Assembly (NCBI GenBank): GCA_033807695.1
Contig: CM066309.1
Span: 620,001-684,000, forward strand
Direction of reading: 5' to 3'
DNA length: 64,000 bases
Source of the DNA: Daedaleopsis sinensis
Taxonomy: Eukaryota; Basidiomycota; Agaricomycetes; Polyporales; Polyporaceae
Below, in pieces: positions 1-11,915 of this stretch; position 1 is the first letter of the stretch, and each line of letters starts with the position of its first letter. The notes below the pieces were generated by a model. The model worked only from the letters and a program-made list of their open reading frames with translations. It made no database searches and was not told where the DNA came from. Both the position numbers and the translations under genes were made by a program.

Positions 1-566
1 TGTTTGCAGATTCACCTGCAAAAGGGAGATACAAAAAGAATTCAGACACTACATCTATCCTTTGAGCGACCTGACATCTTAGCACGGTGTTGAGTCAAGC
101 ATATGTGGATTTGGCGAGATTAGAAGGCATACCCCTACAATAGTGCCATATCAGTTCACTGAGGATAAGACCGTGGTAGCAAGACTAAATACCTCTTTCG
201 AGCGAAACACAGTGATCAGAATCCGCGAGAGCCCCTCCAGCAAATAGCTATACCTGATAGATAGACATAGCACCGATGCAATGGAAATTCTGCGCCACCA
301 AAAGTATCTGACTTCGAGGTCGAACGTGACTGCAAAATCGAATACGAAAAAAGCTGGAGGAAAAGGTCAGAGATAGTGTGTTACACATTAAATGAGACAT
401 GCTTGCACTGTACCTATAGCGGCGTAACCAACAAAGCTTTCTGTTTGGCTGCAGCGGAAGGTTGTCATAGATGTGAGGCGTTGAACTCTGTATGTAGTAT
501 ACAACGGACTTACAAGGTAGCGAGGATGGCAATAATCTCAGCATTCAACTCGTCGTCCGACGACAT
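1..566 (-). CDS. DUF6533-type multi-spanning membrane protein, copy 1 (5' part, cut by the window edge)
   Basis: Start codon is at 564-566 on the minus strand. The first exons read MSSDDELNAEIIAILAT, then a segment ending in the family hallmark VTFDLEVRYFW, then RYSYLLEGLSRIL and, across a 2-nt micro-exon, EGCQVAQRIDVVSEF. Splice sites match those of the complete copy at 6570-8422. All exons in view are open, so the gene may be intact, but its 3' half lies outside the window. The family is a fungal integral membrane family of unknown function. The N-terminal helix followed by a TFDxEVRYFW loop is what defines DUF6533. The substitution W-W-R for the usual W-G-R next to this motif is specific to this copy. 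Confidence 0.8.
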
Positions 567-2966
567 GTTAGGTAGCTTGTAGAAGGGGGGACTGTCTGAG
601 CCGACCGGTACCAGTCAAACTTTTATACCTCCATTGACCGTTGTCCTCGATATAGTCACGGTAGGCTAATCTGTTGGAAACCTGGAAAGGGTAAAGTACA
701 TGTGATAGTTGCATCTACTGTCAACCGTGATCGCTGCCCAAGCTACCGCCGCATCGGAATCACGACGGTATGAATACTATCGAGTTGTTGATGATTGTAA
801 CTCTATACTCCGCATTGAAGACACTGCAAGGGAGTCATAAAGCCAATAATAGTTGATTGCAACACACGGGTAGTTCAAGATAGGCAGCACCTTACTCGGC
901 AGATAGACTCTTTAAGGCCGTACTAGTAGGTACTAGGATCATGCCTTGAAGTATCTACGCTTAATGATTCCGATGCGGGGCCACTGCTAGAGAAGCACAC
1001 TGTTGGAAAAAAGTGGATGTGAAGTGTGACTCGTCTCATATATGAGGAAGCAGAATAGTATGCAACACTGCATCTGTGCATACACGAGCATCGTGTCGAG
1101 GGCCACTAGAAATCGACGCGTGTCAACACGACCTATTGTGAGATCAAAGTGCAGGAGTTGTCGTTCAAGGCCAAGAAGCTGACCGAGGCAATGCGGTGCT
1201 TCTCCGCGGGGATTGATCTGAAGACGTGACAGGACAGTCCGAAGCGATGGGAGAAGGGGCCTTGACACTTCAATGATGCTGGTTGTCCCATGCGCTCGCG
1301 CCTATCTTTCCTATGTCTATCACAGTAATAGTTGTCATGATAGGAGGGCTGTATCTACATCTCGTATCCAGAGATTGCTTACGATGGGGTCCTCGAATTG
1401 ATACAATCATCTAGATGGATCACAGGGTATACGGTTTGATGGCTCGGAACTCGAGGAAGTATAGGAACTGTGATGATGTCGAAGAGTCTCTCCAGTTGTA
1501 TGCATCATCGCAGTTGAGTCACCAGTATATACAGTAGATATTACCTCGGTGAGCTCTGGATTAGGTTAGGGGAGGGACACGCCTAATAGCACTTGGTGAG
1601 GCAGAGTGGCCTAGGGACAGCGGATTTGAGTGCACAGCCTGCATTTACTATGCGGAAGGACTGATATGACTAAGTCGCGTAGTTTCAGAGAGAAGACGAG
1701 GACACGAGGCGTGAGCGGTGAGTGGTACTGTGGTACGACTGTGACTGAGTCAAAGCTATTAGACGCTCGGGCCATGCTCAAACCCTTGCGGGTTTTACCG
1801 GCTCCTCAAGGCTTCAAGCCTACAATTGTATTTGACCCGGGCTACGATATATGCGAGTAGACGTCATGTCGTTGTCCTCATACCAATCGGAAGCTAGGCT
1901 CTCTAGGAGAAGGTGTGTAAATCGGCGCAAACAGGCCCTGGCAGGATATGGCAGAAGCTCAGGTCGCCGTGGTCTAGTGATCCACCTCAGAGGATTGTCT
2001 CTGTTTCCTATATAGCTATTGGAGAGCGTGCGGATGGACAGTACATTTGGTACGCAGTTCTTCCTCCCGGATTCAGACGACTTCCACAAGCCCACCCAGA
2101 AGATCCGCCGCCCGATGCTCTCCTTCTGGAGCAGCACGTCCGCCCCAGACCCGTGCCCTATCTCCATGGGCAGTGGCCGTGGCCGTGGCGGGAAGGTTAC
2201 CGCGCCCGAGGACCAGCCGCCCGACAACGCGGGAGTGGGGAGCCGCAGAAGCCGCACCGACCCAAGCTCTCGCTTAGCAGAGTCACTTCTCCGGGGCACC
2301 TACCCGACGCGCACGACACGCGCTCGATCTACGGTATGCATCTTCTCATCGGGCATGAGTAAGTCCACAGCCTGTCTTTCAGACCGCCGGCGGCGACGGC
2401 GGCGGGCGTTGTGGTGCCGCCCGTGCCCTCACTGCCCGGCCGCCGTACTGATGCTCCTCCCGCAGTCACCGTCCAGGAGCTCCCCCGGGCACGCCCACGC
2501 GGGGGCGCGGAATGCAGCGTCCGGGCCGCGTCCGATGAGATCGCAGGGCATCGGTCGGTTTTACTCCGTGGCATGCAGTCACTGCTTGTCACTGCTATTG
2601 ATTCGATCTTGCCGGATCAATGTGCCCACGGTAGAGCGCAGTCCTTGCCATCGATGTGTCGCACCCTCTGTGACCACCGGCAACCTTGCTCCCGCACTAG
2701 CTCACTCGGGTTCGGAGCTGGGACGCAGACAGTGGGTGATAGATGGAGATAGCGAGCGGATGCTTTTGGGGCTTGAGAGCTGGTGAGCATACGCTCCCCG
2801 CTGGAAATCGCTGCCGTAAGTGACCTTGCAGGTCTAGGATCTGAGACGAAACGAGGATCCGTATATTGTGCACCAAGTATTTTACGCTGTTGAATATTGT
2901 TGCTGAGTAGCTATGCAGAACGAAGAGACCTTGAACCGAAGAATTTCGTGACACTAACAAGTTCGA
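567..2966. other. No intact gene; degenerate paralogous stretch
   Basis: No spliced or unspliced gene could be supported here. The segment about 1000-1260 resembles 8680-9010, as expected from the segmental duplication. The segment about 1990-2790 resembles 9880-10690 and, more weakly, 31590-31990 and 61860-61970. Its plus-strand frame at 2034 contains MDSTFGTQ and, after it, FHKPTQKIRRP, which recur in the other copies, but no copy has a long consistent reading frame. It is probably a decayed gene. Confidence 0.5.
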
Positions 2967-4061
2967 TTAGGCTCGGTCGACGACCATACGTTGGTACACC
3001 GCGAGGGCTTCACGCGCTCTTCGGGCAGTAGGTCGGCACCTGCAGATTGAGGCGCACCCGTTCTCTTTTTTGTGTCCTATGACCCAGTCGATATAGCGTG
3101 TAAGCATCCTCGGTACTTTGTCTCCGCGATTCTCGAACGTGAACTTGTGTGACGAGCAGAGTCAGCTCGCTGATAGAATACCGCGCGAGAAGAGACTCAC
3201 CTTGGCGAGAGAACGGAAGACGTACCCGACGCAGTACATGTCCCAGGAGTACGGGTCCAGTCGTGTGATCCCGTCTGGTTTGGGGATCTGTGAGGGCGGA
3301 AGGTCTATGGGAGGTTGCCGCTCGGGTCCAAAGTCGAGCTGCCGAGATTCGCCGTAGTCGATGATGTAGATCTTGTCGAACTCGATGTTCTCGTGCATTG
3401 CCGCCATCTCTTCGCTGTATACGCAGAGTATGTTGGACACGGCGAGATCCTGCAGTGGGAATTCAATCTACTAGTCAGCAACTGAAGTTTCGGCGAGTCG
3501 TTCGCGTAAATTATCTACCAGGTGGGCTATATGTGCGTTGTGTAGGAACTCGACACCCTGTCTCGAAAGGATCAGCGCTGAGAAATAGTCTCCTCAAACA
3601 GACGTATACTATGTGTCATCATCTCACCTCGAGAATCTGGGCGTAATGGCGTAACAATGTTCCGAGACTCCAGTAATGTGCACCCACAGTCATAAGGTCA
3701 TTTAAGTAGGGCATCACGATGATAGGTCTCTCGGTGTGCGACCGGATGATCTCGCAAGGCAATGTGTGGTTTGGCGAGGCTAGGCTTTGGCGCAGGAGTT
3801 GGTCGTAAATGTCCGCTTCTTGACTGTCCGGATCAGTGATCTTCACGGCGTAGTTGGGAGCATCCTGAAGAATTGTAGAGTATGCGCTCCCCTAGTTCAT
3901 ATAGTAAGACCCATAGCGACGAGGGTTACGCAGTGTGTGCCACTCACCAGCTTCAGGACTCCAACTCCCTGGCTCAGGTCAATGTTGCGGTCTTTTAGTG
4001 ATGGATGATCGACAAGCCATTGAGGCGGGCGTAGCAGCTTGCCGAAGTCCTCAAAAGACAT
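2967..4061 (-). CDS. Protein-kinase-like protein, copy 1 (five exons, about 280 aa)
   Basis: Five exons joined by short introns give an uninterrupted protein of about 280 residues from MSFEDFGKLL to MVVDRA. Visible kinase elements in order are the beta-3 lysine (NYAVKIT), a hinge-like IIVMPYL, the catalytic loop HNAHIAHLDLAVSN (Asp and Asn present; first half in a 13-codon exon), an Asp-Tyr-Gly in place of Asp-Phe-Gly (IIDYGES), and the WDMYCVG segment of subdomain IX. The glycine-rich loop and the Ala-Pro-Glu motif are poor, and the protein is short for a kinase. It may be an atypical kinase or a pseudokinase; its substrate is unknown. It diverges from the small gene at 4344. The 11-kb copy is its closest relative. 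Confidence 0.75.
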
Positions 4062-4343
4062 TTGGATGGTTTTTCGAGAGAAGGTTTGGAGGAGGTGTGA
4101 GACTCGATCATGGTCGTGAATATTAGTGGGCGGCTCAAACACAAAGCAACACTTGATATTTACTGATGTTTGCAAGCGGCGTCTATTTGAGTATTTCAAT
4201 CACCCTCGACTGAACGGCAACCAGTCTTCCATCCCACCACGTCCTATCTCCCTGGGTCTATCCTCTCAGAACACGGTATGTCCTAAAATCTCAGTGTCCT
4301 GGCAAACCACTGATATGGGTTATGGCAGCCTTCCTCGATAGTC
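4062..4343. promoter_or_regulatory. Shared intergenic region between divergent kinase and small gene, pair 1
   Basis: The 282 bp separates two start codons pointing away from each other and holds no other gene. It is clearly similar to the region between pair 2 at 11916-12207, including the stretch around tgatgtttgcaa, so it probably serves as a bidirectional promoter. No specific factor site is claimed. Confidence 0.5.
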
Positions 4344-4685
4344 ATGGCTCTTCTCGCTGCAGGTCTCACAAAACTGCTAGACGAAGTCCTCGACAATCTA
4401 CCTGTCGAGTTCTTCGACTTCAACCTGAAATCAAGCATTTCATACCAGATCTTGCTCTACGACCACACGTTCACGTTTGTGAAGTACGTAACCACCGAGG
4501 CCCAGCGTCCGCCCCCGCGATACATCAACTACAGGGTGCTGTCCTCTTGCGATCCGCTTCCTTTTGACGTGTTCGTATACGACCCAAAAGACCCGCAACG
4601 CAACCTCTCTGCAGCCAAACGAGCATTGGGGCGGTTAGCCTCTGGCAACTTCACTGGAGCGCGGTCCGACTACGAGCATGCTTAG
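4344..4685 (+). CDS. Small protein of unknown family, copy 1 (113 aa)
   Basis: A single open exon begins MALLAAGLTKLLDEVLD and ends SDYEHA. I do not recognise the family. Residues shared by all three paralogues in the window include the start MALL-AGL-KL, a central TFVK-VTT followed by RPPPRYI-Y, then a D-FVY-P-DP-NL-A-KRAL-RL stretch near the C-terminus. There is no signal peptide or membrane helix; it looks like a small soluble alpha/beta protein. Conservation of protein over DNA between copies, and constant pairing with the kinase-like gene, argue that it is real. The start is chosen because all three copies share it. Confidence 0.7.
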   Translation: MALLAAGLTKLLDEVLDNLPVEFFDFNLKSSISYQILLYDHTFTFVKYVTTEAQRPPPRYINYRVLSSCDPLPFDVFVYDPKDPQRNLSAAKRALGRLASGNFTGARSDYEHA

Positions 4686-5176
4686 GGATGAGCATCGGAA
4701 GAAACGTTCTGACTCAGGGAGCTGGTATCCTATGTTATCTCACGAACGACTTGTTTCCACTGTCTCTCCCTTACTATACCCATTAGGATACATGGTTACA
4801 GACTATCTAGTTCACGATAAAATCAATGTCTTACTGTTTAAATCGAACCTGAAGCATTCCGAGTCTACCTTCAGTTACAGTGCCGGGATTTGAGCGCAGG
4901 TTGGTCTAGAGCCACTCTGGCGGTCGTATGAACTGTTTATGACAGGTAATGAATGTTATCTGACTTGCAGGCGGCGAGACTAAGTTGTAGTCATGTGTAC
5001 AGGGTTCAGGATTTGGAGAACTTGAAGACTGTCGTAAGTTGTCACAAGATGCGTTCACGGATCGCTATCAAGTCGTGTCCGTGAATTCTAATAAAAGCAG
5101 TATCTCTACACTTGCTCAATATCGTCACTAACCAGCTAGAACGAAAAGAAGCTGAACATTTTACGACATCAAACAT
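4686..5176. other. Intergenic, no gene seen
   Basis: This stretch follows the small gene and leads to the kinase remnant. It aligns with 12550-13088 in the other duplication copy. I see no coding potential or structured element. Confidence 0.5.
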
Positions 5177-5739
5177 CTAAACTCGGTCAACGACCATACT
5201 TTGGTACACTGCAAGAGCCTCACGCGCTCGGCAGGCAGTAGGTCGGCACCTGCAGATTGAAGTGCACCCGCTCTCCTTCTCGTGTTCTATGACCCAGTTG
5301 ACGTAGCGGGTAAGCATCCTTGGTACCAAGTCTCCGCGATTCTCGAACGTGAGCTTATCTGACAAGCAGAGTTAGCTCAGTTATAGAACGAATATTAGAG
5401 GAGGTTTACCTTGGCGAGAGAACGGAAGGCATGCCCGACGCAGTACATGTCCCAGGCGTACGGATCAAGACGTGTGACACCCTTTGGTTTGGAGATCTGT
5501 GAGGGCGGTAGGTCTATGGGGGGTTGCTGCTCGGGCCCAAAGTTGAGCTATCGAGATTCCACGTAGTCGATGATGTAGATCTTGTCGAACTCGATGCCTT
5601 GGTGTCTTTCAGCCACCTCTTTGTTGTGCGCGACAAGTAGGTTGGATACGGCCAGATCCTATGTGGTGTGGTTGAGAATTGTGAGTGTGAGTGAAGCGCA
5701 CAATGTACGAGCGACATTGGTATCACTGACCAGGTGGGC
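5177..5739 (-). pseudogene. Kinase-like gene remnant (exons 4 and 5 only)
   Basis: Only the last two exons of the kinase-like gene remain, ending in MVVDRV. Exon 4 is damaged: the Asp-Tyr-Gly becomes Asp-Tyr-Val, and an in-frame TAG follows three codons later (near 5549). Upstream exons are absent because homology to the complete copy at 13089-14180 stops at 5739, within the short catalytic-loop exon. This is the truncated end of the duplicated segment. Confidence 0.8.
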
Positions 5740-6569
5740 CTGCAGTATGAATCTCGTCTGCCCGACTCTCATTGTTGCGGGTGCACAATCGCAATGGCAA
5801 GGTGCGTGTATCGTGCGTCGTGCGTCGTGCAACCGTAACGCATGTAGGTAGGTAGGTCGCTGCGTCCTCTGCAGTCTGGAGCCGCAGTGCGCTGTCCTGT
5901 CCTCGCCTGTCTTGTGTTGTCCTGTTCTGATCCCGCTCGTTGTGTAGGTTTCGGCGATATCAATGATGGTTAGCTCAAACTCGACGCTCCGCAGCAAGCG
6001 CGGCGAGAGCGTAGTCCGGAGGAGGATATGGATCCTGCCGCCCGGACGCACCTCTTCCTCCGGAACGACTTCTCTTCTTCCTCCCTGGGACAAGGTGGCA
6101 GGACTGCGGATCTGGCGGCAGCCTAGTACGACCGAGTGTTGCCTTTCCAAAATTCATGACCCTCAGGCTCCACCGCGGCCGCTGCAGGAGTGGTAGGAGA
6201 ACAGCCCATCGTATAAATAGTAGGTCTACGACTCCGTCTAGTAGGATGTGGAGTCGTGTGCGAGAATCGAATCGAGAGGAACTTCAAGAAGGAGAACATG
6301 GACAATAAACTATGGGAGTCGGGAGCAACCACCACATCGTGACTCATAAATACGTCTTCAACTCCGTCTGATAGGGTGTAGAGCCGGGAGCGAGAATCAA
6401 GAGGAACTTCGAGGAGAACAAGAACAAGATGTCCGGGTCAGAAGCAACTTCCACCATTGTCTCTTTTGCCCACCACTTCCACAGCTACCCAGAGTGCGGG
6501 CGCGCATCACGATTCCTTCTCGCGCCTCCCACATCCTCAGCATCCCAGCATTGGCCGGCGGCTGTACCG
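5740..6569. other. Duplication junction and downstream region of DUF6533 copy 2
   Basis: From 5740 the sequence no longer resembles the kinase locus. A minus-strand frame around 5970-6060 reads RSVEFELTIIDIAET but has no supported gene structure. From about 6200 it resembles the region downstream of the other DUF6533 copies. Confidence 0.4.
6206..6420. repeat. Two-unit direct repeat downstream of DUF6533 copy 2
   Basis: Two units of about 130 bp each carry an ATAAATA-type motif, then a tctacgactccgtctagtagg-like segment (ttcaactccgtctgataggg in unit two), then a 'cgagaat...aagaggaacttc' segment and an A-rich end with 'agaaca'. The same two-unit arrangement lies downstream of copies 3 (32878-33110) and 4 (about 62605-62815). 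Its function is unknown. Confidence 0.6.
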
Positions 6570-8422
6570 TCACACGGCCTGTGCGAGCGGTTCATCACGG
6601 AGGACCTCCTGGATCTCCGAGTGCGACTCGTGCTGGACCGCCAAGTTATCGAGTGGAATTTCGTCGTCAACCACTCCACCGGAGTGAGAGCCCTCGCCTT
6701 CGCCTTCGTCCGTGATGTCCTCGTCCTCGTCCTCCCATTCGTCGCGTGCGGGAGCTGCGCGGCGGTGAATGGTCGACCCGAGTGATCCGATCGCTCGGTC
6801 CACGAAGCTGAGCGAGCTTTGCGAACTCGTCTGAGACATCTGCAACTCCGGGTCGTCTGAGCCGACCTTGACGTTGTGTTCGTTTGCTTCTTGCAAGTCA
6901 AGAATGAAGCGATATACAAGGATGGCTGTGAGGCTATGAATCACACAAGTGAGTGAGTTCTGAGTGAGTATGTGTCGATGGAGTGCAATGACCTACGGGT
7001 CGGTGAATGTAACGAGATTGCTTGCTCCAAAACTGCCATAGCCGATATTAAATATCTGTTCACCGTGACAATGTCAGGCAATTTGACATAATGACTAGAA
7101 CATACGCACTGAGGTCGTGGAGAAGGAGAGGTGTAATGAGTTCAAGACAAATAATGTGCTATCAAGGTAAGCACCAAGGTCTATCAGGCTGACTCTCTGG
7201 CCCGGGGAGTTGGGGTGAAACTGAAACATACACAAAATAGAGTAGCCCTTATAGAAGTTCCTCAGCATGCCACATATCAGCTCACTAGCACACGTACCAT
7301 TTTCCAACAATATGTCTGAGAAGCCGGTGCTGCCGCTCTTGACAAAGGGAAGCTTGAGTTTCTTGAATTCTCCGCCTAATTTGCGCCAAGTAATGATCAC
7401 TAGAATGATGTCTCCTATGATTAATGGTAACCTTGAACAAACGGCAACTATCCAATGGCATGTCAGACCTCTATGTAGTGAACACTCGGAAGGAGTACTT
7501 GCATCTAGATGGTGAGAATAACACTGAGCTCTCGGAGGAGCCCCACAGAATTAGGACTTACATGATGTTATCTAGCCTGGTGATGGAATCTTGGACCACA
7601 CACCCAAATATCGGATTGAATGTCGGTGTCTGGAAGAGTGTCCAATTGACCTGGTATGATGTGAAGTATGCAATCATGTTATAAGTACTCTCTATGATCC
7701 TAGGCCGAACTGTGGTCACATACCCAGTTTATGCACAATGGTGCAAGTGAAAGGAGAGTGACAAGCCCGGCAACTAGCCAAGTCCGGTACAGAGCATATG
7801 CTCTTGTTCCAGAAAACACTGCAAGCAGAAGTACAGGGGTCAGTGGCCGTGAATGACAAAAAAAGCTGTTTTTCACAGATTCACCAGCAAAGGGGAGGTA
7901 CAAGCAGTATTCAGAGACTACACCTATCCAGTCAGCGACCTGGCACCTTAACATGGTATTGAGTCGGGAAATGTTGATCGGGAAAGATTAGAAGGCTTAC
8001 CCCTGCAACAATAACACATCAGCTCGCCCAAAATAAGCCTGTGATAGCAAGAGTACTACCTCGTTTGAGCGCATGACGTTGTTCAGAATGTGTGCAAGCC
8101 CTGTTAGCAAATAGCTATACCTGATGGATAGAAATAGCGCTGATGCCATTGAGAATCGGCGCCCCCAGAAGTATCTGACTTCGCGGTCAAATGTGGTTGC
8201 AAAATCGTATACAAAGAATGCTGAAGGAAAAGGTCAGAGATAGTGCGTTACATATAAGACATGCTTGCAAGTACATACCTGCTGTGGCGAAGCTAACAGA
8301 ATAGTCGGTTTGGCTGCAGGGAACATTGAGGTGAGCCCACATCAAGAGTTCCGTCCATATACATGGACTCACAGGATTGCGAGGAAGGTAACGATCTCTG
8401 CATTCTCGTTATTGGATGACAT
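6570..8422 (-). CDS. DUF6533-type multi-spanning membrane protein, copy 2 (complete, 384 aa)
   Basis: Twelve exons with standard splice sites give 1155 coding bases: 8373-8422, 8279-8313, 8060-8220, 8001-8002, 7885-7946, 7724-7818, 7562-7650, 7298-7470, 7232-7247, 7110-7158, 6997-7055 and 6570-6933. The N-terminus starts MSSNNENAEIVTFLAIL, then the family hallmark TTFDREVRYFWGRRFS, then hydrophobic helices including RAYALYRTWLVAGL and IIGDIILVIITWRKL, then the end-of-domain motif YRFILDLQEAN. The C-terminal 110 residues are hydrophilic, Ser- and Asp/Glu-rich, and probably cytosolic. About seven membrane helices are expected. The family is common in Agaricomycetes and has no assigned function. 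This is the best-preserved of four copies. The fourth exon is only two bases long. Confidence 0.88.
8001..8002 (-). other. 2-nt micro-exon (GG) of DUF6533 copy 2
   Basis: Exon 3 ends ...AAC GAG in phase 0 and exon 5 begins G TGC CAG, so two bases are needed to keep frame. Between them lies acceptor ttgttgcag, then GG, then donor gtaagcc, giving GAG GGG TGC. The same acceptor-GG-donor arrangement occurs in copies 1 and 3. Reading through the first intron is open in copy 2 but hits a stop in copies 1 and 3. Confidence 0.65.
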
Positions 8423-10830
8423 GTCGGGTAGTTTGTAGATGGGAGACTGCTCGAGCAAGCTAGTAGCTGTCATACTTTTATACTTACAGTGACTGTGGCT
8501 CGCCCTCGATACGCTCACTGCTTATGTTGTAATGGACCCTGTCGGAAGCCTGGTAGGGGCCCGTGTAAACCTGAGATTGCATCTGCCGTCAACTGTCACA
8601 GGTCAACTCAACTGGTCATAGATACTTCGCAGATGAGGTCGTACCTAGGTCGACGCTAAACGCCACATCGGAGGCACAGATGCTGCCAGTTTATAGAGTC
8701 TTTGGTGTCACGGAATATCACACACCTTTCTCGACAGATAGATTTGAGCGGGTAGGTATGGGCGGCCCACAAAGTAGCTACATTCAATCCGATGCACCGC
8801 CAGAGAAGCACACTGTTGGCAACAGGTGGACAAATGCAACTCACATCTCCGAGTCGTCTCAAACACGAGGAAGCAGAATATGCAACACCGGATCTGTGCA
8901 TGTTAGACGTGCAGCGATCACACATACGGCGCAAGCATACACCGGCCGTTGAAGGTATCGAGGGCCACCAGTAGAAACTACTGCGCGTTGACACGCGATC
9001 AAATGTGAGATTGAAGCGCAATAGTTTCCGTTGGCCAAGAAGCTCACAAAGGTAATTCTGTGATAGTATGCGGATATGAGTCGGGAGCCGTGACGAGGAG
9101 AATGGGCTTACTACTTGGATGGTGTTGGTTGTTCCCGTGTGCTCGCGCCCATCCTTCCCGTGTTTATTTCAGTGATGTTCGTCTTGATAGAGACCCCGTA
9201 TCTACATCTCGTATCCCGAGATTGCCTACGATGGGGTCCTTGGGTTGATAGGATAGGTGGATCACGGAGGATACTGGTTGATAGCTCGGAAGTAGTATTG
9301 GTACTGTGACAACTTGCATCGAAGAGTCTCTCCAGTTGTACACATCGTCGCAGTCGAGCTACCAAGATAGTACCCCCACGAGTTCTGGATCATGTTAGGA
9401 GAGGGACGCACCTAACAGTACTAGTTTGGCGAGGCAGAGTGGCCTAACGGCCTGCATTTAGGAGCGGAACTTGAGACAGCTATGATATTAAGTCGCGTAG
9501 TTTCATGCAGCAGTGAGCGCTAGAGCGCTGAGCCGCGATGGAAGAGCATCCAGCTTGGTCTTCTAGACTAGGCTGGAGAAGCCGAGGACACGAGGCGAGA
9601 GCGGTGAGCGCCTTGGGAAGAGGTAGTGGTACGAAGTCATATGTACTAGGCGCTCGGGACATACCCGGAGTCGAGTCTCCACCTTCCGGAACCTGCCGGA
9701 TGCTCAAGCGTATACTGAGCGTAGTCTTCCTTGGTATGCTTATCTGTTCGCTGTTCTCCGAAAGCATTTGACCTGGGCCAAGGTCTGCGAGTCATGCCGA
9801 TGTCCTCATGCCAGTCGGAAGGTAGGTCACTAGGAGGTAAATTGGCGCAAAGAGGCTCTGGCAGGCCCATACAGAAGCTCAGATAGAAGCTTGGCAGGCG
9901 AGCCTAGTCATCTACCTCAGATGATCGTCTCTGTTTCTTCACCCAGCCGTCGGAGAGTGCACGGATGGGGACGACATCCGCAAGCCCACCCAGAAGATCC
10001 GCCGCCCGATGCTCAGCGCTCAACCCCTGCTAGAGCAGCAAGTCTGCCTCAGACCGGTACGTGCCCTATCTCCATAGGCAGTGGCCGTGGCCGTGGCGAG
10101 AAGGTGACCGCGCCCGACAAACAGCCGCCTGACGACGCGGGAGGCGGGAGCCACAGAAGCCGCACCCGGCACCCAAGCTCTCGCTCAGCCGAGTCGCCTT
10201 TCTGGGGCACCTGCCGAACGCGCACGACACGAGCTCCAGATCAACGGTGTGCATCCTCTCCTCAGGCACGAGTAAGTCCACGGCATGTCTTCCAGACCGG
10301 CGGCGGGCGTTGTGACGCCGCCCGCACTCCTCCCGCAGTCACCGTCCGGGAGCTCCCCACGCGCACGCGGGGGCGCGGATTGCGGCGTCGGTGCCCTCGC
10401 GTTCGATAAGATCGCAGGGCATCGGTCAGTTCTATTATGTGGCATGCAGTCACTGCTATTGATTCGATCTTGTCGGATCAATGCGCCCACGGCGCAGCGC
10501 AGTCCGACCCTTGCCATCGATGTGTCGCACCCTCTGTGACCACCGGCAACCTTTCTCCTGCACTAGCTCACTCGCGTTCGAAGCTGGGACGCAGACAGTG
10601 GGTGATATATGTAGATGGAGAGCGGATGGTTCTCGAGTCAGAGCTGGTCAGCATACGCTCCCCGCTGGAAATCGCTGCCGTAAGTGACCTTGCAGGTCTG
10701 TAATCTGAGACGAAATGGGGATCCGTATATTGTACCCCAAGTATTTTACACTGCTGAATATTGTTGCTGAGTATCTATGCAGAACGAAGAGACCTTGAAC
10801 CGAAGAATTTCGTGACACTAACAAGTTCGA
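8423..10830. other. No intact gene; counterpart of 567-2966
   Basis: This aligns with the degenerate stretch in copy A. The segment 9890-10690 contains IRKPTQKIRRPMLS-like coding remnants without a stable frame. Nothing else could be supported. Confidence 0.5.
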
Positions 10831-11915
10831 TTAGGCTCGGTCGACGACCATACGTTGGTACACCGCGAGGGCTTCACGCGCTCTTCGGGCAGTAGGTCGG
10901 CACCTGCAGATTGAGGCGCACCCGTTCTCTTTTTTGTGTCCTATGACCCAGTCGATATAGCGTGTAAGCATCCTCGGTACTTTGTCTCCGCGATTCTCGA
11001 ACGTGAACTTGTGTGACGAGCAGAGTCAGCTCGCTGATAGAATACCGCGCGAGAAGAGACTCACCTTGGCGAGAGAACGGAAGACGTCCCCGACGCAGTA
11101 CATGTCCCAGGAGTACGGGTCCAGTCGTGTGATCCCGTCTGGTTTGGGGATCTGTGAGGGCGGAAGGTCTATGGGAGGTTGCCGCTCGGGTCCAAAGTCG
11201 AGCTGCCGAGATTCGCCGTAGTCGATGATGTAGATCTTGTCGAACTCGATGTTCTCGTGCATTGCCGCCATCTCTTCGCTGTATACGCAGAGTATGTTAG
11301 AGACGGCGAGATCCTGCAGTGGGAATTCAATCTACTAGTCAGCAACTGAAGTTTCGGCGAGTCGTGCGCGTAAAATATGTACCAGGTGGGCTATATGTGC
11401 GTTGTGTAGGAATTCAACACCCTGACTCAAAAGGATCCGCGCTGAAATAATCGACTACCGTCATATGTGTATCTCCAGCTCACCTCAAGGATTTGAGAGT
11501 AATGGCGCAATAACGTTCCAAGACTCCAGCGCCGTGCACCAACAATCGTAAGGTCTTTTAAGTAGGGCATCACGATGATAGGTCTCTCAGTGTGTGACCG
11601 GATGATCTCGCAAGGCAATGTGTGGTTTGGCGAGGCGAGGCTTTGGCGCAGGAGTCGGTCGTAAATGTCCGCTTCTTGACTGTCCGGCTCTGTGATCTTC
11701 ACGGCGTAGCTGGGAGCATCCTGACGAATTGTAGAATACGCACTCCCCTATTTCTCACAGTAAGACCCATGGCGACGAGGGTTACGGTGTGTGCCACTCA
11801 CCAGCTTCAGGACTCCAACTCTCTGGCTCAAGTCAATGTTGCGGTCTTTCAGTGATGGATGATCGACGAGCCATTGAGGCGGGCGTAGCAGCTTGCCGAA
11901 GTCCTCGAAATCCAT
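10831..11915 (-). CDS. Protein-kinase-like protein, copy 2 (five exons)
   Basis: Same five-exon structure as the 3-kb copy, beginning MDFEDFGKLL and ending MVVDRA. The last two exons are almost identical to copy 1. Lys in YAVKI, the split catalytic loop AHIAHL/DLAVSN, the DYGES motif and WDMYCVG are all kept. No stop codon or frameshift was seen and the splice sites match copy 1. The near-identity of the 3' exons but lower similarity of the 5' half suggests recent duplication plus gene conversion. Its role is unknown; it is either an atypical kinase or a pseudokinase. Confidence 0.75.

Larger units (their letters stand above)
1..5739. repeat. Tandem segmental duplication, copy A
   Basis: The order and sequence of this stretch are repeated at about 7864-13650: 5' exons of a DUF6533 gene, a degenerate stretch, a kinase-like gene, a divergent small gene, and the 3' exons of another kinase-like gene. 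Similarity is obvious by eye but varies, being very high across the kinase 3' exons at about 2970-3460 against 10835-11320. At the right end both copies run in register to the bases caggtgggcc and then diverge. In this copy that breakpoint leaves the second kinase truncated. The left end lies outside the window. Confidence 0.85.
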
